This document shows, in pieces, positions 18,401-26,104 of a stretch of DNA of 64,000 bases. The notes beneath the pieces are model-generated. The model made no database searches. It had not been told where the DNA came from and worked only from the letters and a program-made list of their open reading frames with translations. The stretch is taken from assembly GCA_964624625.1 (NCBI GenBank), contig CAZUXW010000001.1:1-64000 (forward strand). Reading direction: 5' to 3'. The translations under genes and the position numbers were made by a program. Every line of letters starts with the position of its first letter. Position 1 is the first letter of the stretch. The stretch comes from PALSA-1180 sp964624625 (lineage in GTDB: Bacteria > Oederibacteriota > Muellerivitia > Muellerivitales > Muellerivitaceae).

Positions 18401-21357
18401 ATTCCGAAATCAAACATCACCCACTTATCGGACCCATCCCCATAAACCCAGGTTTGAAAATAGCGGGTGTTGGACAAATCAACGCCGGTGGTCGAAAGAA
18501 TTTGCCTTACCCCCGCCCACCTTTGGTTCGTCAGGTGGGAAAAAGGAAACCTCATGACGGCCACGGCGTCGTTGGGATTGGGTGAGCTTTCCTGGGAATA
18601 GACATGGCCTCCCACGCCCGGCACCCCGGAATTCAACGCCTGGGAAATGACCCCAAAATCGTCCCCGGAAAATTCATTGGTAAAACGGACCCGGTTATTG
18701 AGGCTGGTGACGGGGCCGGCATTGGGAACCAGAGCTCCCAAAAAACCGGGAACGGGCTGGGGCGCGGAGGAAACCAGCCAACTCCTGGAATCGCCCAGGC
18801 TCGGCCCGGTGGTGTTGTCGATCCCCTCCATGTTGTCCACCATGGCCACGCCGTTCTCCCCCTCGGCGTTGAAAGTGTCGGGGCTGAAATAGCTCTGGGC
18901 GATCTCGCCCGAAAGCTTGATGTTCAGGGGCGGCTTCCAATTCTCCAGGCCCGGGATGATGCCGGTGAAGGACTGGATTTCCTCGGAGCTGATGTCGTAC
19001 TTGGCGTCCGCGTCGATGACGGCCAGGGAGTTGGGCGCGGACCCGATTTGGGGCACCTCGCTGGGCTGTTGGGTGGTGGTGTAAAGGAATGTGGAACCCA
19101 GGAAAAAATTATCGGTCAGGTCGTATTCGGCCCTGGCGCCCAGGATATTGCTTTGGCCGAAGGACCCGAAAGGCGCGTACTCATAGGTGACGACGATCTG
19201 GCTGTCCGGCCGAAGGAGGCTCTTGTCCTGGAAGTCCAGGAAACCCGAAGTGTAGTCAAAAAAGTAATCCACGTCCCTTCGGAGCCTGCGGCCGTCCAGG
19301 TAGACGGACTCGCTTCCACGGATGATGTTGAATCGGTCCAAACGGAAGAAGTCCAACTTCGTCTTATATTCCAAATGAATCCTTTTGGAACTGGTCGGGG
19401 GCGTGGTCTGGCTGTAAACGTCGTTGGAAGCCGTGCCGCCGGACACATCGTTGTTGGCGAAGGGCCGGTCGGGGAAAAAGAGGGGCGGCGCGTCAAAAGC
19501 CGCGCTGGTGTTGACCAGGGTGAGGATGTTCAGGTCCAGGTCCACGTTGAAGTTCCAGGGTCCGTTGGTTCCCGTTTGGAGGGTGTTGTTGGTTCCCTGG
19601 TCGATGACCTGGAACAGGAAATCCGGATCCTGCTGGGGCGGGATGATCTTGTCCCGGCCCAGGTCGAAATAGCCCAGCAGGTAATAGGGGCTCACCGCGG
19701 CGGGATTGGCGTTGTCATTCAGCAAATGGGCCGAGTCCGAAAGGATCCCGTTGGGATCCACGTGAAGGCCCGCCGAATCCAGGTCGATCTGTCCGCCCGC
19801 GGTGAAGCCGATGGAGACGCTGGCCTGGCCCGGGCTTCCCTTGGTCACGTAAGCGGCAACCACCTTGGAATAGGCGGTCAGGCTCCGCAGGAAGCTGATG
19901 ACGCCGGTGGTGTAGTCGATGGTATAGTCCCGCCCCGGAAGCCAATGCTCGTAGTAGCCGATAAAATTGGGATTGCCCGTCGGGGGCAATTGCCCGTTCC
20001 CCGGATCCACCCAGATCTGCTCGCTGTTGTTTTGGGGAAGGGCCGCCGGATTGACCACCGTCACGGACAGCTGGGCGGGGGGGCCGGCCGACAGGAGGTA
20101 AGGCGACCGGCTGATCAAAAAGTAACGGAAGCGCAGGTAGTCAATATCCTGGATGTCCTTGCGGACCTGGACGTAATTGCCCTTGAAGACCTTCGTCTCC
20201 GAGATTCCCTTGGTTTGGGCGAAGAAGGAGGTGAAGCGGAAGCGGTCCAATTTCACCTTCGCCTGGAGCCCGAACAACTGCTTGCTGAAACCGGCGAATT
20301 CGGTATTGGGCAGGTAAAGCTGCAGGTCCCCGAAGGCCACTTCCTGGATCGGGCTGTCCTCATTGCCGTGGTACACGATGGAAATATTCTGCTTGCTTTG
20401 GTCCACCCCCGCGTTGGTGCCGTCATTGCGGTTGACGTCGCTGTAATCCACGTTCACGTCGACATTCTTCCCCACCTTACCCTGGAGATTGACCACCAAT
20501 TCCTGGTTGACTTGGGTGTTGTTGACGTCCGGCTTGATGCCGTTCAAATCGGGCCGGTTATAGTGCTGGAAGCTGAACACCGCGGCTATTTTTTTATATC
20601 CCTGGATGGAAAGCTGGGTGTCCGCCGGCAGCTGGAGGTTGACGATTTTCTGCTCCGGCACGTTCAGGACCTTTTCCTCCTCCTGGGTCGGAACGGGGGT
20701 CGGCTTCTCGGCTTCTTTTTGCTCCTCGGCGGTGAGGGGAATTTCCATGCCCTCGGGGGTGATGGCGGACTCATCCGAATAGGGGCTGACCTCCCCCCGG
20801 GAACTGACGGCCGCGACCACGTAAAAATAATCCTCCTTGTTTTTGGGCGGCGTCAGGCTGTTCTCCGCTCCGTCCAAAAAATAAGGCGCGGCGAGGGGCT
20901 TCAGGTTGATCAAGCGGTAACCCTCTCCCGGGGTGGTGGAACGGTACACGTTATAGGAAGCCACGGGGGATCCGGCTGGCGCCGCGTCCCAGGAAAGGTA
21001 GACCCCTTCCTTGAGGGCCAGGAGCTTCACTCCCGCCGGGGCCGGCGGGGGTCCCAAGGAAGCGGCGGCCGGGGCCTGTTGGGTGGCGGAGGCGGAAGCG
21101 GTGTTGGAATTCCCGTCGATCGCGTCCAATACCTGGATTTCCTCCTGGGGGCTTAAGGGGGCTTCGGCAGCGGTGGCGGCGGGCGCCGCGGAAGCGGCCG
21201 TTGGAACGGGAGTCAGGGCGGAAGCCTCCCGAACCGCGGCCAGACCAAAAGCGAACAGGAAAATCCAGACCCGAAAAGATTTCCCAGGCCGGAACCTGTG
21301 GAAAAGGCCCTGCCACTGAACGGCCTTTCGGAAATTGTCGTGATCCCGCTTATTCAT
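15433..21357 (-). CDS. SprA-like giant outer-membrane protein
   Basis: A 1974-residue exported protein. The signal peptide ends near residue 48 (AVREASA/LTP). An Ala/Pro-rich linker and one FN3 unit (about 100-200, YLSWDAAPAGSPVASYNVYR) follow. From about 240 onward there is SprA-type sequence: VDVNVDYSDVNRNDG, then HGNEDSPIQEVAFGDLQL, then KQLFGLQAKVKLDRFRFTSF, matching the conserved SprA order of a GNED box followed by a LFGIK.LQ block. The rest is rich in alternating beta strands and ends in an aromatic residue (ISVEARF), as expected for a barrel inserted by BAM. SprA is the translocon of the type IX secretion system in Bacteroidota. No other T9SS gene is visible here, so transport function is inferred. 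Confidence 0.85.
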   Translation of the reverse strand: MNKRDHDNFRKAVQWQGLFHRFRPGKSFRVWIFLFAFGLAAVREASALTPVPTAASAAPAATAAEAPLSPQEEIQVLDAIDGNSNTASASATQQAPAAASLGPPPAPAGVKLLALKEGVYLSWDAAPAGSPVASYNVYRSTTPGEGYRLINLKPLAAPYFLDGAENSLTPPKNKEDYFYVVAAVSSRGEVSPYSDESAITPEGMEIPLTAEEQKEAEKPTPVPTQEEEKVLNVPEQKIVNLQLPADTQLSIQGYKKIAAVFSFQHYNRPDLNGIKPDVNNTQVNQELVVNLQGKVGKNVDVNVDYSDVNRNDGTNAGVDQSKQNISIVYHGNEDSPIQEVAFGDLQLYLPNTEFAGFSKQLFGLQAKVKLDRFRFTSFFAQTKGISETKVFKGNYVQVRKDIQDIDYLRFRYFLISRSPYLLSAGPPAQLSVTVVNPAALPQNNSEQIWVDPGNGQLPPTGNPNFIGYYEHWLPGRDYTIDYTTGVISFLRSLTAYSKVVAAYVTKGSPGQASVSIGFTAGGQIDLDSAGLHVDPNGILSDSAHLLNDNANPAAVSPYYLLGYFDLGRDKIIPPQQDPDFLFQVIDQGTNNTLQTGTNGPWNFNVDLDLNILTLVNTSAAFDAPPLFFPDRPFANNDVSGGTASNDVYSQTTPPTSSKRIHLEYKTKLDFFRLDRFNIIRGSESVYLDGRRLRRDVDYFFDYTSGFLDFQDKSLLRPDSQIVVTYEYAPFGSFGQSNILGARAEYDLTDNFFLGSTFLYTTTQQPSEVPQIGSAPNSLAVIDADAKYDISSEEIQSFTGIIPGLENWKPPLNIKLSGEIAQSYFSPDTFNAEGENGVAMVDNMEGIDNTTGPSLGDSRSWLVSSAPQPVPGFLGALVPNAGPVTSLNNRVRFTNEFSGDDFGVISQALNSGVPGVGGHVYSQESSPNPNDAVAVMRFPFSHLTNQRWAGVRQILSTTGVDLSNTRYFQTWVYGDGSDKWVMFDFGIINEDSNGNGSYDHDPNVGTSSLAVTDYGIPTFYAPNTPWIFPAGGAASYQQDANGAQGYIGNPVTLGSPTQEGKFVGANTNYVTEDLNGDNQLQGTDAYFEYGVRANWTGWRQVKIPVNFSASDGADSTSDGLSYFFHSVPTTYPLIGSPNPQVVKTVRVWTTGTSASEISGSFLVENISFARNQWQLAVDPDANINQGVTVNSSKFDVNSISSEQDSRYNSTLRFLTVTSGQDQSAIQAKEKSLKITYNLSSADFEPSGNVNGKPIYYATRLYSQGLDFTDYQELRFDLQVKSFQPGEVLFIRLSNDQKNYYQFNIPLTGGYQNNWNTVIIPLDGSHGNRSKVGTPFINRTSQISFGVVSPNGPSAQTGELWINNLRTVSSAERSGLARRLNAAFNLGDNFATINTRYREVDSGFTQMDQTSTHFQHSRQIGADYSSNAVKLFAQPLVTEFHLTQQNTYTEDALKQNPYYLALPDTRIDNATGSIGYTKDLGPEVGRLTSVRLSGSTNYETDTYLPDYLSQPGVQGNNRKGQENLILASTYDAPAKLFFIPIGTNQLNQSYSLTHDTQTFDNGIYSPYERTTRVQSYGWTNTTELVKNLVFTPGYTLSLTDAVGNTTSPGVAGAVPVPNYVPFQQRYQPKLGVVFRGLSGITPGVDYSGSNQLDYASFPDGTRFNSANTLNYSLNLSPGNWIPLLQKINLTVFGGRTETASEAIPGYGTGPALKFDEQWLTNPNFDPATSLALTGTKSVAHQLNASFKLFDVWDFRPTGSWNDQLSLLSKGSNPVKQNGRTLGLTTIYNRRIFTVPFINFNLNSAQLQYTRTENNQYDSSGQQNIDTASDSDLYSATFPYDINQKAQGNIRLQRTQGNLNTRGTLTTQLDDQGSIEYNQKFAPNLEIHIPFTHWKLKLQDAIELRATYLMEFVRNDSLYVYNQIRTERFRGTLDFNYNALKNLRVGLGVAYENFTNDLNSQLSYTLWQGTISVEARF

Positions 21358-21388
21358 GGATGCGAATTCGCCTTCAACTTTATTTTGA

Positions 21389-22138
21389 TCAATCCAAGCC
21401 CAATACTTTTTTCAGGTCGTCCAGCCTCTCCCGGCTGATCGGCAGCCGGGTTTTAGCCTGGTCGGAGAGGACCGCCAGGTATTTCCGGTCGCCCTCATGC
21501 TCCAGCTCTTTCAGATAGTCCAGGTTAATGATGGCGCTCCGGTGGATCCTTAAAAACTTTTCCGGGTCCAGCCTTTGGGCCAGCGTATCCAACCGGTCAT
21601 CGGCCAGCAGTTCCTGCCCCTCCACCAACAGCTGAGCGTAATGGTCCTTCGCGATGATGGCCGAAACTTGGGAGGGGTTGAAGACCCGGTACTTCGCCCC
21701 GCACTTGATCGCCATCCTTTTTTTGGCGCCGCCCTCCTCCATTTTTTTGATGAATTGGCGGAAGCTTTCCGGCGCCGAACGGCTTTTCCGCTTCCGGATT
21801 CTTTCCACCGTCTCGGCCAGCCTTTCGGTCGCCACCGGCTTCACGAGATAATCCACCGCCGAGAGCTCAAAAGCCCTTAAGGCGTGCTCGCTGTAGGCCG
21901 TCACGAAAACCACTTCCGGCCCTTCCCCGCCCCAAGCCTCCGCCACTTCCAACCCATTGAGCTCCGGCATTTCAATGTCCAAAAAAACCAAATCCGGGCT
22001 TAAATTTTGGGCGGCCTGAAGCGCTTCCAATCCATTGGACGCCTCCCCCACGACTTTCAAGTCGGAAAAGGCCGCCATCATCCTGGCCAGCCTTGAGCGG
22101 GCCGGGGCCTCATCATCCACAATCAATACCTTTATCAT
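21389..22138 (-). CDS. LytTR-type response regulator
   Basis: A 249-residue regulator. The N-terminal receiver domain (1-120) has the acidic pair (IVDDEAPAR), the phospho-acceptor Asp in LVFLDIEMPELNG and the lysine in DYLVKPV. The C-terminal LytTR DNA-binding domain (about 145-245) includes DHYAQLLVEGQELLADDRL and FLRIHRSAIINLDYLKEL. The start is the ATG at 22138, which overlaps the kinase stop as ATGA; a longer frame to 22270 would lie inside the kinase gene. It forms a two-component pair with the LytS-like kinase directly upstream. Confidence 0.95.
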   Translation of the reverse strand: MIKVLIVDDEAPARSRLARMMAAFSDLKVVGEASNGLEALQAAQNLSPDLVFLDIEMPELNGLEVAEAWGGEGPEVVFVTAYSEHALRAFELSAVDYLVKPVATERLAETVERIRKRKSRSAPESFRQFIKKMEEGGAKKRMAIKCGAKYRVFNPSQVSAIIAKDHYAQLLVEGQELLADDRLDTLAQRLDPEKFLRIHRSAIINLDYLKELEHEGDRKYLAVLSDQAKTRLPISRERLDDLKKVLGLD

Positions 22139-23286
22139 TTCTCCTCCTTCAAGGAAGGGTCGACGGACAAGTGGGGCAGAATCAGCCTCACCTTCGACCC
22201 GCCGCCGGAGCGGGATTCGACCTTCAAACTTCCGTCTTTTCCAAAACCCAATTCCAGCCTTTTGCGGCAATTTTCCAGCGCTGATCCCGATCCGGCGTAA
22301 TTGGAATTGCCGAAACCGACGCCGTCATCCTCCACCCAAAGTTCCAGGCGGCCTTCCTTCAGTTCCGAACCAATGAGCAGATTTCCCCCCGTGGCCCTGG
22401 ACGAAAGCCCGTGTTTGACGGCGTTTTCCACCAGGGGCTGAAGCAGCAGCACCGGCACGAAGGTTTTGTCCTGGTCCAATCCCTTCTGGGTCTTGAACCT
22501 CACGCCGAGCCTTTTCCCAAAACGGACCTGCTCAATCTCCAGATAATCCCTGCAAAAGTCCAGTTCGGTGGCGAGGGAATGGAAGGATTTGCGGGACGCC
22601 GCCAAAACCCCTTGGAAGAGGGTCGAGAGTTTGATGACGATCTTTTCCGCCTTGGCCGGATCGTCATGGATCAGGGACGCGACGGTGTTCAAAGTGTTGA
22701 ATAGGAAATGCGGGTTCATCTGGTCCTTGAGCTTGGTCAGGAGGGCCTGGAGCCTCTCCTTCTCCATTTCCTCCAGGCGGATTTGACTCCAACGGGCCGC
22801 GTCGCGGAGGTCCTGCCAGGACATGAAAAGGAAACAGACCAGCAAAAGGGCCCAAACCCAAAAGACCTCGACCCCCACGAACCGCCAGTGAAATTCCACG
22901 GGGATGGGGTCGCCGGCGTAGAAAAAATTGATGAAGGCCACCATGACATGAAGCGCCAGGTAGAGGCCCGCCGGGGCCACGAAAGCCAAAAACAATAAAT
23001 GCCACCCCGTGCCATGGCGGGGGAGGTTTTTATGAAACCGGAGGGCCCAGGCCCTTTCCGCCATCCGGAAAAGCCGGACCATGGCCATTCCAAACAATCC
23101 CACCAGTGTCGCCTCAAAAAAACTCCAGCCCCACCGGAAAAGCATCGAGGAGAAGGTGTGGTTTCCCAGGACAAAGCTGACCAACAATGTCCAAAGGGGA
23201 TTCCAAAACAGCAGGAGCTTGAGGAAGGAAGCGGTGAATTTTTCCTCGAAATCCAAGGCGAAAATTTTTTTCCAAACCTGGTTCAT
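22135..23286 (-). CDS. LytS-like sensor histidine kinase
   Basis: A 383-residue inner-membrane sensor kinase. About four membrane helices in the first 200 residues contain no recognisable extracytoplasmic sensor domain. A coiled segment (LEEMEKERLQALLTKLKDQ) then leads into the His_kinase domain with the phospho-acceptor in MNPHFLFNTLN. The ATPase domain shows LLQPLVENAVKHGLSS (N box) and WVEDDGVGFG (G1). The start is placed at the ATG at 23286, preceded by AGGAAAG. In-frame ATG 23430 and TTG 23436 would add up to 50 residues lacking family similarity and cannot be excluded. Partner: the LytTR regulator, 4-base overlap. Confidence 0.92.
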   Translation of the reverse strand: MNQVWKKIFALDFEEKFTASFLKLLLFWNPLWTLLVSFVLGNHTFSSMLFRWGWSFFEATLVGLFGMAMVRLFRMAERAWALRFHKNLPRHGTGWHLLFLAFVAPAGLYLALHVMVAFINFFYAGDPIPVEFHWRFVGVEVFWVWALLLVCFLFMSWQDLRDAARWSQIRLEEMEKERLQALLTKLKDQMNPHFLFNTLNTVASLIHDDPAKAEKIVIKLSTLFQGVLAASRKSFHSLATELDFCRDYLEIEQVRFGKRLGVRFKTQKGLDQDKTFVPVLLLQPLVENAVKHGLSSRATGGNLLIGSELKEGRLELWVEDDGVGFGNSNYAGSGSALENCRKRLELGFGKDGSLKVESRSGGGSKVRLILPHLSVDPSLKEEK

Positions 23287-23574
23287 GGGCGGCTTTCCTG
23301 GGGCGGCTGGCTCAACCGTGAATATTAATTTTTCAGGGGTTTTTGCCGGAATCCAACCGGTTAACCCCCGCCAAATGATAGCAACCCGGAGAAGGTTCCA
23401 TTGGCTCATTTTTTGGTTTTTTACGGTCATTTCCAAATCCCTTCCCCAAGCCGGGGCCTCCCCGAACCGGGGTTCTTACCTCTAAAATACCCCCGGGAAA
23501 ATTCGGAATTTCGGGGAACACTCGAGAGGACGAAAAAGCCACCCCAATGGGCGCCAAGCGGGATCAAACCAGGG

Positions 23575-23603
23575 CAAATTCGCCCGGATGGCTATGTTAT
23601 ACT
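23575..23603 (+). promoter_or_regulatory. predicted extended -10 promoter of lptF-lptG
   Basis: TGTTATACT at 23595-23603 is a TGnTATACT extended -10 element with five of six consensus bases in the hexamer. The -35 region 17 bases upstream is weak (CAAATT). Transcription would begin near 23610, leaving a leader of about 30 bases before the TTG at 23640. This also argues that the upstream ATG at 23547 is not the lptF start. Confidence 0.45.
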
Positions 23604-23639
23604 GCCACCCAAAAACACCGGCTTCACGAGGATTTGGAA

Positions 23640-24782
23640 TTGAAAACCGTCTACCGGTACGTGCTCATGGAAATGCTTCCCGCTTTTCTTTTGGGCGTTA
23701 CTCTGCTGACCGCCCTCTTCATGATCAACAAGGTTTCGCTTTTATTGGATCTGGTCCTGAACAAAAGCGTCCCCCTCTGGGACACCCTTCTTCTTTTCCT
23801 CAGCCTCATGCCCTTCATCCTGTCGCTGACCATACCCATGTCCATGATGGTGGCCACCCTTTTGGCCTTTGGGAGGTTGAGCTCGGACATGGAAGTGACG
23901 GCCTTCAAGAGCAGCGGCGTGCACTTGTTCCACCTGATCGCGCCGGTCCTGGTCCTGAGCTCCGGGCTGACCCTCTTCATGGTCCTTTTCAACGGCTGGT
24001 TCCTGCCGGCGGCCAACAGCACCTTTAAAAAAACCCACTACAAAATCCTAAAGGACCAGGCCCACATCGCCATCAAGGAAAGGGTCTTCATCGATAAGTT
24101 CGAGGGCTACCAGCTCTACATCGACCGCGAGAACCAGGACGGCTTGTTCGGGGACGTGAAGATGTTCTTCCATTGGTCGACCCAAACCTCGATCCAAACC
24201 GCCCTCTCCAAGACCGGAACCCTCATCAGCGACCCGCAAAACCTGCAGCTTTTTTTCCGGATGAACCAGGGCGTCATCAATTGGGACAACCAAAATTACC
24301 ACACCTACAACTGCCTCTATTTCAACCGCTTTACGACCCGCTTAAAATTGGAAAATCAATTGGCCCTCATGACCGACAACAAAAAGAACTTCGAGGAAAT
24401 GACCCTTTCCGAACTGTCCCAGGAAATGGCCGGGGCGGCGGATCCGACCAGGCGGAATTCCCTGAACAACGAGTATCACAAGCGGCTTTCCCTTCCCTTC
24501 GCCTGCCTGGCGCTGGCCTGGTTCTGCGCCCCCTTGGGGCTCTGGGTCCGGTCCAAGGGTTTTATCGGTTTCATATTGGGATTAGCCATGATATTTATCT
24601 ACTATCTCATGTTCAACCTGGGACAGGTGTTGAGTGAAAGGGGGGCGGTCCCGCCCCTGCTCGGCCTCTGGTGGGCCAACGGGATCATGGCCCTGGCCGG
24701 AACTTTCGTTTATTTTATCGTCGTGACCGAATCCTCCGCGTTTAAAATCAGTCGACAGCCGGCGGTCGGCAGTCGACAGTAA
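23640..24782 (+). CDS. lptF: LPS export ABC transporter permease LptF
   Basis: A 380-residue YjgP/YjgQ-family permease of the LptB2FG complex that extracts LPS from the inner membrane. Six membrane helices flank a periplasmic beta-jellyroll (about 120-265). The first three helices (LPAFLLGVTLLTALFMIN; LLLFLSLMPFILSLTIPM) and the last three are clear. The start is assigned to a TTG at 23640 (KTVYRYVLMEMLPAF), which parallels the lptG start (KILTRYILAEFLTPF); a longer frame from ATG 23547 would begin upstream of the predicted promoter. The last ten residues (SRQPAVGSRQ) and the stop codon are encoded by an inverted-repeat arm, so the native tail was probably replaced. Confidence 0.9.
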   Translation: MKTVYRYVLMEMLPAFLLGVTLLTALFMINKVSLLLDLVLNKSVPLWDTLLLFLSLMPFILSLTIPMSMMVATLLAFGRLSSDMEVTAFKSSGVHLFHLIAPVLVLSSGLTLFMVLFNGWFLPAANSTFKKTHYKILKDQAHIAIKERVFIDKFEGYQLYIDRENQDGLFGDVKMFFHWSTQTSIQTALSKTGTLISDPQNLQLFFRMNQGVINWDNQNYHTYNCLYFNRFTTRLKLENQLALMTDNKKNFEEMTLSELSQEMAGAADPTRRNSLNNEYHKRLSLPFACLALAWFCAPLGLWVRSKGFIGFILGLAMIFIYYLMFNLGQVLSERGAVPPLLGLWWANGIMALAGTFVYFIVVTESSAFKISRQPAVGSRQ

Positions 24783-24878
24783 AAAAGGACATTTTCTGAA
24801 CTCGAAATTCGTTAAATTCGACCTAAAAAACAATCCCCAAGGAGAGCTGTCGACCGCCGACTGTCGACTGCCGACCGC
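24751..24878. repeat. inverted repeat rich in GTCGAC (family D)
   Basis: The left arm (24751-24780) and right arm (24847-24878) share a 19-base perfect inverted match: ACTGTCGACTGCCGACCGC at 24860-24878 is the reverse complement of bases in the left arm. The loop is about 66 bases and AT-rich. The element covers the 3' end of lptF and the whole spacer before lptG, ending three bases before the lptG ATG. It looks like a small inserted palindromic element. Confidence 0.8.
24839..24846 (+). promoter_or_regulatory. displaced Shine-Dalgarno sequence of lptG
   Basis: AAGGAGAG is a strong ribosome-binding sequence but lies 35 bases before the lptG ATG. The right arm of the family D repeat is in between. 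No in-frame ATG, GTG or TTG exists between it and 24882. The simplest reading is that the repeat arm was inserted between the site and its start codon. Confidence 0.5.
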
Positions 24879-24881
24879 GTT

Positions 24882-25970
24882 ATGAAAATCCTGACCCGTT
24901 ATATCCTCGCCGAATTCCTGACGCCCTTTATCCTTTCCTTGGCCGGGTTCAGCGTCCTGATCTTGATCATTCAAGTCTTCAACGACATTAAGATTATCCT
25001 CGAATTCAAGCCGGGATTTCTTCTGACCTTCAAATATTTCATCCTGCAGATCCCGGAACTGCTGGTGAAAATCATTCCCATCGCGATCCTGATGGCCGTT
25101 CTTTTTTCCCTGAGCCGCCTTTCCAAAAACAGCGAGTTGATCGCCATGAGGGCCGGCGGCGTCAGTATTTCCATGGCCGCCATCCCCCTCTTTTTCACCG
25201 GCGTCGCGGTCTGCGGATTCACCATCTTCCTGAACGAGGCCGTCGTTCCCAAAACCGCCATGATGGTCCGCCACGCGAAAGTCGTTGAAATCCAGCATCA
25301 GCCCGAGCAAACGGCGAGTTTGACTCGGCAAAACATCTCCATGATCGGCAAGGCGAACCAGGTCTATCACATCGGTACCTACGACGGGGCCGGCAAAACG
25401 ATGGCCGATATCCTGATTTTGGAATTCGACAAGGAAAGCCACCTGAAGTCGAGGCTTGACGCCAAAAGCGCCCGCTATGACCAGGGGCGGTGGATTTTTT
25501 TCAACGGCTACCTTCGGGCCTTTGACGGCTCGGACGCCGAGATTTCGGCCCAGGCTTTTGACCGCCTGCCCCTGGACCTGCCGGAAGCGCCATCGGATTT
25601 TTTAAAGGAGCAAAAGGAGCCCCAGGAGCTGGGCCTGGTGGAATTAACGGCCTATATCCGCCAATTGAAGGCCAACGGTTCGGATTACCACAAGGAACTG
25701 GTGGAGCTCCATAAAAAGATCGCGGTTCCCTTCGGCTGCGTCATCCTGGCGATCCTGGGAGTCCCTTGGGGATGGACCATGGGAAAATTCAGCGGCATTG
25801 TTTTCAGTTTCGGGATTTGCCTGATGGTGGCTTTTTTCTATATCGGCGGCATGGAAGTGGGGCATCAACTCGGGGACTCGGGCGTTCTCTCGCCCTTTAT
25901 CTCGATGTGGATCATGAACATCATTTTCGGAATTGTCGGGCCCTGGCTTCTCATCCTGAAAAACCGTTAA
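24882..25970 (+). CDS. lptG: LPS export ABC transporter permease LptG
   Basis: A 362-residue YjgP/YjgQ-family permease, the second transmembrane subunit of LptB2FG. Helices at about 12-32, 50-75 and 95-118 are followed by a periplasmic domain (about 125-265) and three C-terminal helices (AVPFGCVILAILGVPWGW onward). It opens with KILTRYILAEFLTPF as in LptG. It lies 99 bases after lptF in the same direction. No good ribosome site lies directly before the ATG; the nearest is 35 bases away across a repeat arm, so translation may depend on coupling or on RNA folding. Confidence 0.93.
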   Translation: MKILTRYILAEFLTPFILSLAGFSVLILIIQVFNDIKIILEFKPGFLLTFKYFILQIPELLVKIIPIAILMAVLFSLSRLSKNSELIAMRAGGVSISMAAIPLFFTGVAVCGFTIFLNEAVVPKTAMMVRHAKVVEIQHQPEQTASLTRQNISMIGKANQVYHIGTYDGAGKTMADILILEFDKESHLKSRLDAKSARYDQGRWIFFNGYLRAFDGSDAEISAQAFDRLPLDLPEAPSDFLKEQKEPQELGLVELTAYIRQLKANGSDYHKELVELHKKIAVPFGCVILAILGVPWGWTMGKFSGIVFSFGICLMVAFFYIGGMEVGHQLGDSGVLSPFISMWIMNIIFGIVGPWLLILKNR

Positions 25971-25978
25971 TAAGCTGT

Positions 25979-26083
25979 TTCACCACCAAGACACCAAGGC
26001 ACGAAGAAAGTAAAGGATTATAACTTTCCAAGAGTATCCAATTTCGTCTTTCGGTTTTCCTGGTGCCCTGGTGTCTTGGTGAT
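25979..26083. repeat. inverted repeat, ACCAAG period-8 type (family A)
   Basis: The left arm (25980-26006) reads CACCACCAAGACACCAAGGC followed by ACGAAG. The right arm (26056-26083) is CCTGGTGCCCTGGTGTCTTGGTGAT, the imperfect reverse complement. The arms consist of a six-base ACCAAG motif recurring every eight bases. The element fills the space between the convergent genes lptG and lpxI and could end transcription from both sides. A truncated copy lies upstream of the tmRNA gene. Confidence 0.8.
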
Positions 26084-26104
26084 GAAAAGCGCCGGGGTTC
26101 CCTC

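Noticed and set aside
18604..21156. An 850-codon open frame on plus inside the SprA-like gene
   Set aside because: It is antisense to a coherent exported beta-barrel protein, has no recognisable domain and is rich in Gly/Val/Arg/Asp, as expected from reading GC-rich codons in reverse.
22139..22270. Longer start for the LytTR regulator
   Set aside because: The added residues lie within the kinase coding region in another frame and precede a standard receiver start that has a coupled ATGA overlap.
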